Positions 7,800-14,195 of a stretch of 27,533 bases of DNA are shown piece after piece (position 1 is the first letter of the stretch; each line of letters opens with the position of its first letter). Below the pieces are notes generated by a model. The model was given only the letters and a program-made list of their open reading frames with translations. It was not told where the DNA came from and made no database searches. A program made the position numbers and the translations under genes. Origin of the DNA: JACJYE01 sp964432875 (GTDB taxonomy: Bacteria; Bacteroidota; Bacteroidia; Chitinophagales; Saprospiraceae); NCBI GenBank assembly GCA_964432875.1, contig CAYSPJ010000068.1, forward strand, positions 1 to 27,533, in the 5' to 3' direction.

Positions 7800-9284
7800 T
7801 TATCTTCCCGCCTCTCTCACCAGCGGCACCCCATTCTCAAAATCGTAGAGGGTGAGTAAGCGCAGCTCGAAGTAGGCAAGCCAGAAGCTCCGCAAGGCGT
7901 TGATGTAGCCCCGGCGAGCTTCGGCCTCTTCGCGGATAGCCAGGTTGAGATCAGTGACCAGTATGGTGCCGATGCGGTAGCGTTCGCGAGTGATGCCGAG
8001 CCGCTTCTGAGCCACCTCATAGGCGCGGGAGGCTAGCAGCACTTGTCGGCGCACCAGGTCAAACTGCTGTACTTTGACGATGACTTCCCGGTCAAAATTG
8101 ATTTGGTCCTGTGCGGTCAGCAATTGAGTAAGCGCTTCGTTGGAGCGGGCCTGCTCGATGCGGGCGCGGGTTTTCCCCCAATCGGCAATAGGGATGTTGA
8201 GGGAGAGCAGCAGCCTTTCATTGTCCAGGAAATCCCGGTAAACATTATTCAAAGTGCCTGCATCGCGCGATAGGCCGAAGGCCAGGATGAGGTCCATGTT
8301 CAACCCGCTTTCCTGGCGGGCTTCCTCTACCTCGCGCTGGGCTTCCAGCAGGCGCCGCTGCAGGGCCACGGCCTGGCTGCGGTGCTTGCGGGCATATTCC
8401 AGCGCCTGGTCTGCATCAATGGAAAAAACAGGGATATCGCTGGGTGGGATAAGTTGGAACTGTACCGCTTGCCGGATGCCCAGAAAATTGCGCAACTGCT
8501 CGGTGCTGGTTTGCAGGTTGAGCTCGTTGGCGGCCAAGTCCCCTTCGGCGGCCATCACATTGAGTTCGATTTGGAGGAGCTCCGTTTCGGCAATGCGGCC
8601 TACCTCGAAGCGCCCCTGGGAGATGGCGTAGAGGGTATCCGCATTGATTTTGTCCCGCCGTGCAGCCTCCATGTTGAGCTGGGCGATGAGCAGATCGAAG
8701 AATAGCCGGGCTGCCTGGAAGGCCACTTCCTCCACGTTTTCCGAATACTGCTTCTTAGCCTCGTCAAAAGCCAGGGGGGCCAGTTCCCGGCTCCATTTCA
8801 TGGCGTTGAAGCGGAAAAGCGGCTGCACCAACTCAAGCTGGATAGGGGAAAAGAGATAAGATACGGAGCTGGGCACCCCGCTCGTCTCGAAGATATCGAG
8901 CCGGCGCAGGCCCGAGCTGGCCGAAACCCGCCCGCCAGTGAGAGGGATGTTCTGCCCCAGGTTGAGGCCAGCAAAGTTGCTCATCAGCGAGCGGTTGATG
9001 AAGCGCTCGCTACCGTCGGGCAGCACGATAGCATCGATCGAGCGGTTGAGGTTGGGCAGCACTGCGGCCAGGCCGATTTGGGGTTTGAAATCGGCCAGGA
9101 TAGACTGGTAGCGCCAATAGTCGTTGCTGAATGAGGTGCGTGCGATTTGCATGCCCGGGGCCTCGCCCTGTGCCAGGCGGACCAGGCTTTCGAGGCTCAG
9201 GACGATGGTGTCGGCCTGGGCTTTTAGCATACTGCTGGAAAATGACAGGGCGAGCAAAAGAGAAAATGCCTTCAGGTAAATCAT
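7800..9284 (-). CDS. TolC family outer membrane efflux protein
   Basis: The product (494 residues from the ATG chosen) has an N-terminal signal peptide ending near MLKAQA, then two outer membrane efflux (OEP) repeats rich in long coiled-coil helices (for example around 195-275 and 300-450). It would form the trimeric outer membrane channel of a tripartite exporter. The upstream TTG at 9290 would add two residues; the ATG at 9284 gives a normal signal peptide (MIYLKAFSLLLALSFSSS). It is the last gene of the set, 48 bases after the permease gene, and converges with aat. No convincing terminator is visible in the 125-base gap to aat. Confidence 0.9.
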   Translation of the reverse strand: MIYLKAFSLLLALSFSSSMLKAQADTIVLSLESLVRLAQGEAPGMQIARTSFSNDYWRYQSILADFKPQIGLAAVLPNLNRSIDAIVLPDGSERFINRSLMSNFAGLNLGQNIPLTGGRVSASSGLRRLDIFETSGVPSSVSYLFSPIQLELVQPLFRFNAMKWSRELAPLAFDEAKKQYSENVEEVAFQAARLFFDLLIAQLNMEAARRDKINADTLYAISQGRFEVGRIAETELLQIELNVMAAEGDLAANELNLQTSTEQLRNFLGIRQAVQFQLIPPSDIPVFSIDADQALEYARKHRSQAVALQRRLLEAQREVEEARQESGLNMDLILAFGLSRDAGTLNNVYRDFLDNERLLLSLNIPIADWGKTRARIEQARSNEALTQLLTAQDQINFDREVIVKVQQFDLVRRQVLLASRAYEVAQKRLGITRERYRIGTILVTDLNLAIREEAEARRGYINALRSFWLAYFELRLLTLYDFENGVPLVREAGR

Positions 9285-9332
9285 AGCCAATAGTAGATAG
9301 GTGGTTGGTTAAAAAAAATGCCGCGCGGAGGC

Positions 9333-10661
9333 TCAATCAGATCGGAGTGCTTTGATGGGGTCCTGCCGGGCCGCTTTGCGGGCGGGGAAGATGCCAAAAA
9401 CCAGGCCTACTGCCGCTGCCACGCCAAAGGACAATACGATTGACCAGCCCGAGACGATGGTTGGGATTTCGGCATAAGCCGCAATAGATACGGCTGCCAG
9501 CACCCCCAGCATAATCCCGATCAACCCTCCGATGAGGCTGATGAAAACAGCCTCGAAGAGGAATTGCAGCACGATGTCACGCTGATTGGCGCCTAAAGAG
9601 CGCCGCACGCCGATTTCCTTGATGCGTTCGAGTACCGAAGCTAGCATGATATTCATGATGCCGATGCCGCCGACCAGCAAAGAGATGCAGGCGATGACGG
9701 CCAGTACCATATTGAACGTCTCTTGAGTTTTTTGTTCCTGTTCTAGCAGCAGCTCCGGCACCTCGATTTCAAAATCGACCAGGTTGCGGTGGCGGCGCTT
9801 GAGCTGCCGGGCAATAACATCAGCGGAGGCAGCCAAGGTATTGGAAGCCGACACCCGCACTACGATGCGGTCGAGCTGGTGGTAGCTTTCCTCCTTGGTT
9901 TGGTCGTCGCCGCGGTTGCCGATCTGATCCTTGGTCACTACGGCGCGATTCTTGAAGCGCAACAAAGCAGTGGTGACGGGGATGTAGATATCGGAATTAT
10001 AATCTCGTAGGCCGAGCCGCTCCAGGCTTTCCTTACTGGCCACCCGCCGGTCGAGCACGCCGATGATGGTCAACCAGGTGTTGCCGCATTTTATTTTTTG
10101 CCCGATGGGGTCTTCCTGGGAAAAAAAACGGGTTTGGATGGCCTTGCCGATGATGCATACCGGGCGGCCACCCTCCAGGTGCTCGTCGTGGAAGAAGGTG
10201 CCGCGATAAAGCGATAGCTTGTTGAGCTCAAAAAAATCGTTGGATACCCCGACGCAGCGGCCTTTTTGTTGTTTGCCCCCCTGAACAATCGTAGTGGTTA
10301 GCACGATTTCCGGGCTTATCTTCTCCACGGTGGGCAAGCTTCGCGCGATGGCCCGGGCATCCTCGAGCGTCAGGCCCGGCGACCAGGGCTTTTTGTTTTC
10401 GTTGTTGGAGCTGCTGCTACCCTGTTGCTCCAACACATCGTCCTCTTCAGAAGCCAGCGTAGCGGTGATGACGATGTTGTTGGCACCAATGAGCTTCATC
10501 TGCTCCAGGATAGCCTGCTTGGCCCCCGTGCCGATTGCCAGCATCGCAATAACCGCTGCTACGCCGAATACAATGCCAAGGGCCGTGAGGAAGGAACGCA
10601 GCTTGTTGGCATTGATACCTTCCAGGGCCAGGAAAAAATTGAAGATGATTCTTTGCCGCAT
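9333..10661 (-). CDS. MacB-like ABC transporter permease (FtsX domain)
   Basis: The 442-residue inner membrane protein has one N-terminal helix (about 22-45), a large extracytoplasmic MacB_PCD domain (about 46-320) and three C-terminal helices in an FtsX domain. It carries the usual GGIGIMNIMLASVLERIKEIGVRR segment and ends with FGIFPARKAARQDPIKALRSD. It lacks an ATP-binding domain, unlike E. coli MacB, so it needs a separate ATPase. None is encoded in this operon or elsewhere in the window. The extracytoplasmic domain has a low-complexity insertion (about 71-92, acidic then Ser/Asn rich). It starts 14 bases after the fusion protein gene and is followed by the TolC-like gene. Substrate unknown. 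Confidence 0.9.
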   Translation of the reverse strand: MRQRIIFNFFLALEGINANKLRSFLTALGIVFGVAAVIAMLAIGTGAKQAILEQMKLIGANNIVITATLASEEDDVLEQQGSSSSNNENKKPWSPGLTLEDARAIARSLPTVEKISPEIVLTTTIVQGGKQQKGRCVGVSNDFFELNKLSLYRGTFFHDEHLEGGRPVCIIGKAIQTRFFSQEDPIGQKIKCGNTWLTIIGVLDRRVASKESLERLGLRDYNSDIYIPVTTALLRFKNRAVVTKDQIGNRGDDQTKEESYHQLDRIVVRVSASNTLAASADVIARQLKRRHRNLVDFEIEVPELLLEQEQKTQETFNMVLAVIACISLLVGGIGIMNIMLASVLERIKEIGVRRSLGANQRDIVLQFLFEAVFISLIGGLIGIMLGVLAAVSIAAYAEIPTIVSGWSIVLSFGVAAAVGLVFGIFPARKAARQDPIKALRSD

Positions 10662-10675
10662 GACAGAGGGGTTGG

Positions 10676-12067
10676 CTAGTCAAAGATGATGAAGAAATCG
10701 CCTCCGTCTCCAGAGGTAGGCGTGGGCGGCTCAATCGCTTTCGCTTTTTGCTGCCTTTTGGCGGCCTCCTCCTGCCGTTTGGCTTTTTCCTCCTCTTGCT
10801 TGCGCAGTATTTCTGCCCGGGCCTCTTCCGCAATGGGTATCCAGGGTGCCGTCTCTGCGCCTTTGGGGATACTCAGATAGACGCGGTCCCCTTCCTCCAG
10901 CCCATAGTCGATGATGATTTCATTATCGTTGGACAAGCCGGGGATGACCTCTTGCCGCACCACCCGGCCGTTCTGATCTTTGTAAACATAAGCAAGGCTG
11001 TCCGACTGCAGGGCTTCCAAAGGGATGAAAACCACGTCGGGGATGATATCCGTGACGATTTCGTTGCTGGTCGTCATGGCTGGCCGCAAAATGGAGTCGG
11101 CTTCATTGACCTGAACGACCACTTCGAAGACCTTGGCATCGTAGCCCCGGAGCTGCTCGCCGATATTAGCTACCTGGATGACCATGCCGGTGTAGCGCTT
11201 GCCCGGGAAGGCATCAACCGCAATATTCACCTCCTGCCCAATCTTCACCCGGCTGATATCCACTTCGTTGACGTAAGTCTTGGAGATCATATCGCTCAGG
11301 TCGGGCAGCTCGGCCACTACGGGGTCCCAGGCAGAGATTCGGGCGCCAGGTTCCTTTTTTCCGCTCCAGGTGCGGGCATAAATGACCATGCCCTCTTTTG
11401 GTGCCATGATGGTAAACTCTTTCGAAAGCTCGGAAAGCACATTGAGCTGCATCTGGTTTTGCCGCAGCAAGGCGTTGATCTCCTGGATCCGGGCAATCGC
11501 CTGTTGCTGTTTGAGCGCGTATTTTTGGAGCAACTGCTGGTAGTCGCGCCCGGTGCGCTCTAAATCCAGCTCGGCCTGCTGGATGACCGACTGCGGCTCG
11601 AAGCGGCTCTGTTCTACGCGGAGCAACTTTTCCTTTTTGGTAAAATCGAGGTTGATGAGATCATCGCGTATGCCTCGTAGTTCGATGGCCGTATCAATTT
11701 TGGCCTGCTCCAGTTGGGTCTGTATTTTTTCGAGCTCGGTCTGCAAATTGGTCATTTTACCTGCCAGCTCCGTGCGGTCGAGGGTGGCGACGTATTGCCC
11801 CTCCTGCACCAGAGAGCCCTCGGCCACCAGATCGGAGAGCGTCGTTTCGTAAATCCCGGCGGGCCTCATACCCTGGGGTGCCCGTATCTTTACGGAGCGC
11901 TTGGCATTGAGCTCGCCGGTAGCGGTCACCCTTATCTCAAAGCCGCCTTTGACGACGGTGGTCAAAATGCTGGTATCCTGCCGGGCCTCTCCCGGGCGAA
12001 GATAAAAATAGGCCACACTGGAGATGAGCAGCACGGCCAGCGGTAGTAGTATCCAAGTTAGCTTCAT
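10676..12067 (-). CDS. Efflux membrane fusion protein (HlyD/MacA-like periplasmic adaptor)
   Basis: The 463-residue protein has an N-terminal membrane anchor (5-23, no lipobox Cys), a barrel/biotinyl-lipoyl region, a long Glu/Gln-rich coiled-coil hairpin (about 100-215), and the second half of the lipoyl domain (KEGMVIYA). The beta-barrel domains follow, with VKIGQEVNIAVDAFPGKRYTGMV. It would link the permease to the TolC-like channel. Unusual: a C-terminal extension (about 414-463) of charged, Glu/Lys/Gln/Ala-rich coiled coil, ending in a Gly-Asp stretch and FFIIFD. It is the first gene of the export operon; its 126-base upstream gap carries repeats (12081-12111) that could bind a regulator. 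Confidence 0.9.
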   Translation of the reverse strand: MKLTWILLPLAVLLISSVAYFYLRPGEARQDTSILTTVVKGGFEIRVTATGELNAKRSVKIRAPQGMRPAGIYETTLSDLVAEGSLVQEGQYVATLDRTELAGKMTNLQTELEKIQTQLEQAKIDTAIELRGIRDDLINLDFTKKEKLLRVEQSRFEPQSVIQQAELDLERTGRDYQQLLQKYALKQQQAIARIQEINALLRQNQMQLNVLSELSKEFTIMAPKEGMVIYARTWSGKKEPGARISAWDPVVAELPDLSDMISKTYVNEVDISRVKIGQEVNIAVDAFPGKRYTGMVIQVANIGEQLRGYDAKVFEVVVQVNEADSILRPAMTTSNEIVTDIIPDVVFIPLEALQSDSLAYVYKDQNGRVVRQEVIPGLSNDNEIIIDYGLEEGDRVYLSIPKGAETAPWIPIAEEARAEILRKQEEEKAKRQEEAAKRQQKAKAIEPPTPTSGDGGDFFIIFD

Positions 12068-12080
12068 AGGGCTGAAGATT

Positions 12081-12111
12081 AGATGTTTTAACTGATCATA
12101 AGATGTTAAAC
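12081..12111. promoter_or_regulatory. Repeat pair in the leader of the efflux operon, possible operator
   Basis: AGATGTTTTAAC (12081-12092) and AGATGTTAAAC (12101-12111) are near-identical direct repeats one 20-base step apart. The same bases also form an inverted repeat, GTTTTAAC / GTTAAAC with a 12-base spacer. They sit 14-44 bases upstream of the fusion protein start, a common place for a repressor or activator site. No regulator gene is adjacent. Confidence 0.3.
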
Positions 12112-12193
12112 AAGGCGATAGGGTTGGCTATTGCGCTTGGCTTTGCAATTAATTAGCCACCATATAGACCAATAATGGGGGCTGAGCAAGTGC

Positions 12194-13138
12194 TTAAAAG
12201 AAGCTCGTCGCTCTCCGCCCTTCGCCCCCGATGGTAAAGCTCAGGCCCAACATGGCCAGCACCGAATGCTGGCTGCGGCGGTTCTCCATGCCGCTCTGCC
12301 CCTTAGCCAGGTCCATCAGGTCATAGAAGCCAGTAGCGGAGGCAAAGAGGCGGGTATTGGTCATAATGCCCTTTGATAAACGCAGGCCCACGGTAGGGCC
12401 GATATGGAAAGCCCGGCCGCCCACCGATTCGGGCAGCAGGATGCGGCTGCTCTCCAGCAAGTCGCCCAGCATGATAAGTTGTGAAGCCGTGAATTCATTC
12501 TCGTCGGCAATGCGGCGGATTTCATCGTTGAGGTGAGAGAAAAAGCCGGATTCGTTCTCCGAGCGTTGGAAGCTCCAGTCAAAGCCTGCTCGGGCACCGA
12601 GGAAGACTTCGTAGTCAAAAGCGCGGTCGATGCTGTTTACCCCTGCGCCGTAGTTGGTCAGGGCGATATTGTAGCCGTAATCGAGGTGGAGGTGCATCCC
12701 GCCCCGGCCCTGCCGGAAATAGCCGGGGCCAAGCACAAATTCAAGGAACTGCCGCTGCAGCTTGACATCAGAGGACTCCCCAAAGCCATAGCGGGCAAAA
12801 AAGCAAAAGACGGTTTTATTGTAGCCGTTTTTGCCAAAGGCTTTGTTCATGTTCAGGTCGTTGAGCGGCTCGTTAGTGCCCTGCAGCATAGCTTCCAGGT
12901 TAGCACCCAGCTTGACGAGGTTCCACATGGCCTGAAAGTGGGGGTTGGCGGATAGCGGTGCCCGGTCGTCAAGCGCAAAGACGGAAGTGAGCCGCAGGCC
13001 GATATCGAGCTGGGCATCGTCCAGGCTCAAAAGGTATTGTTGTTTTTGGGCCTTCCCAAACGTAGGCGATGGCTGGGCATATAAAGCCCCCCCCAGAAAT
13101 AGGCCGATACCGAAGAAAAGTAATTTTATGTGATACAT
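12194..13138 (-). CDS. Exported protein, probably an outer membrane beta-barrel, unknown function
   Basis: I do not recognise a family. The 314-residue protein starts with a clear signal peptide (MYHIKLLFFGIGLFLGGALYAQ, cut after YAQ). The mature part has several amphipathic strand-like segments with alternating hydrophobic residues (LEFVLGPGYF, MHLHLDYGYNIAL, YEVFLGARAGFDWSF, FHIGPTVGLRL, TRLFASATGFY, SVLAMLGLSFTIG) and a C-terminal Phe, as many outer membrane barrels have. It is the third gene of a minus-strand run (CHU_C protein, exported protein, this one), 66 bases after its neighbour; a G-rich repeat fills most of that gap. A role as surface partner of the CHU_C protein is inference from position only. 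Confidence 0.75.
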   Translation of the reverse strand: MYHIKLLFFGIGLFLGGALYAQPSPTFGKAQKQQYLLSLDDAQLDIGLRLTSVFALDDRAPLSANPHFQAMWNLVKLGANLEAMLQGTNEPLNDLNMNKAFGKNGYNKTVFCFFARYGFGESSDVKLQRQFLEFVLGPGYFRQGRGGMHLHLDYGYNIALTNYGAGVNSIDRAFDYEVFLGARAGFDWSFQRSENESGFFSHLNDEIRRIADENEFTASQLIMLGDLLESSRILLPESVGGRAFHIGPTVGLRLSKGIMTNTRLFASATGFYDLMDLAKGQSGMENRRSQHSVLAMLGLSFTIGGEGRRATSFF

Positions 13139-13181
13139 GACTCAATTGTTTATTGCCAAAGAATTTTTATCATCCCAACAG

Positions 13182-13225
13182 CCCCCCCCTTTAACCTTTA
13201 CCCTTTAACCTTTACCCCTTACCCC
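13182..13225 (-). repeat. G-rich GGTTAAAGGG element, copy 1
   Basis: Read on the minus strand it is GGGGTAAGGGGTAAAGG, then TTAAAGGGTAAAGG, then TTAAA and eight G. It overlaps the end of the upstream exported-protein gene, supplying that gene's last codons (GVRGKG) and its TAA stop. A second copy lies at 20803-20851 in the same sense relative to the gene before it. Four or more G runs in a row make a G-quadruplex possible in DNA or mRNA. Confidence 0.8.
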
Positions 13226-14182
13226 TGCTATCACATAGCGCATCCCCACGAAGCCAAAAGCCGAAAACATCGGCTTGGTGCCCTTGATAGAAGTATGCTT
13301 TTGGATGGCCAAATCAGCTCCGCCCACTACCGAAAAGCCGCCGCTGAAGCGGAGCAAAGCCTCGCTGCGCAAAAACCAACCCAGCGAAGGTACCACCCGG
13401 GGGTCGCTAAACTTGCCAAAGACCACATTCTGGATGCCCTCGGCGATTTCATCGGTGGTATCTTCAAATGGGTTGAGCAAGCCGCCCTGCATCAAGCTAT
13501 CGAGCTTTTCTTTGACGAAGAGGATATTGCCAAGGTTCACCACTGGCGAGGGGTCGGCGGTAAAGCGGATGCCGGGGGTGAGCTCCATATCGAGCGTAAT
13601 GCTGCGTCTGTTGCCCCATTCCAGCAGTGGGTCATCGCCCAGGAATATTTTTTTCAGGTGGAGATAAGCCTCCAGGTCGTAACGTTTGGTAAAGAACGGT
13701 TTTTCGGCCGTCAGGTCGGCAGCGGCTAGCAGGGCCAGGTGTTCGGCCAAGCCCTCGGCATCGCCCTTGAGCGAGAGGCGCACGGATTTAGCCTGGTTTT
13801 TCAGCTTCTGCGATTCTCGCTTGTCAACCAGCCGTGGATCCGAAACGGTGAAGCTGCCGCCTACCCACTTGAAGCGGGCATACATGCGCACGGAATTCAC
13901 GTTGCGGCTGAGGCGGCGCGCGATTTCCTGCTCCACCTCGATGCGGATGCCAGGGAAGAGGTCTTTAATCCAGCGGGGGGCGCTCAGGTCGAAAGCGTTG
14001 AAGGCAGAGTCCACTTGGGCACTGGTAATCTCCAGGGTCGAGAACCCGACCATATCTGACAAGTTGCCGCGGAAGGTTGTGTATGCTTGCCCAGTGACGG
14101 TTTCGACCCCAAACTCCAGCAACTGGGCGGGCAATTGGAGGGCGAAACAGAAAGAGCAGGCAAGCAGCAATGATTTTTTCAT
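13205..14182 (-). CDS. Exported protein of unknown function, second gene of the CHU_C unit
   Basis: No family recognised. The 325-residue protein has a short signal peptide (MKKSLLLACSFCFALQLPAQ). The mature part mixes helical charged stretches (about 130-160) with strand-like ones (SITLDMELTPGIRF, LLRFSGGFSVVGGADLA, MFSAFGFVGMRYVIAG), which fits an outer membrane or periplasmic surface protein. It begins 13 bases after the CHU_C gene, so the two are very likely one transcript. The last six residues (GVRGKG) and the stop codon are read from the G-rich repeat, which suggests the repeat replaced or extended the original gene end. Confidence 0.78.
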   Translation of the reverse strand: MKKSLLLACSFCFALQLPAQLLEFGVETVTGQAYTTFRGNLSDMVGFSTLEITSAQVDSAFNAFDLSAPRWIKDLFPGIRIEVEQEIARRLSRNVNSVRMYARFKWVGGSFTVSDPRLVDKRESQKLKNQAKSVRLSLKGDAEGLAEHLALLAAADLTAEKPFFTKRYDLEAYLHLKKIFLGDDPLLEWGNRRSITLDMELTPGIRFTADPSPVVNLGNILFVKEKLDSLMQGGLLNPFEDTTDEIAEGIQNVVFGKFSDPRVVPSLGWFLRSEALLRFSGGFSVVGGADLAIQKHTSIKGTKPMFSAFGFVGMRYVIAGVRGKG

Positions 14183-14195
14183 AAGCGTAGTTGCA

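Noticed and set aside
10748..11563. 271-codon plus-strand frame opposite the membrane fusion protein gene
   Set aside because: It lies wholly antisense to a protein with clear HlyD/MacA features; shadow frame.
13130..13729. Plus-strand frame encoding FNLYPLTFTPYP
   Set aside because: This reads through the G-rich repeat on its C-rich strand and then antisense to a signal-peptide protein; the peptide is an artefact of the repeat.
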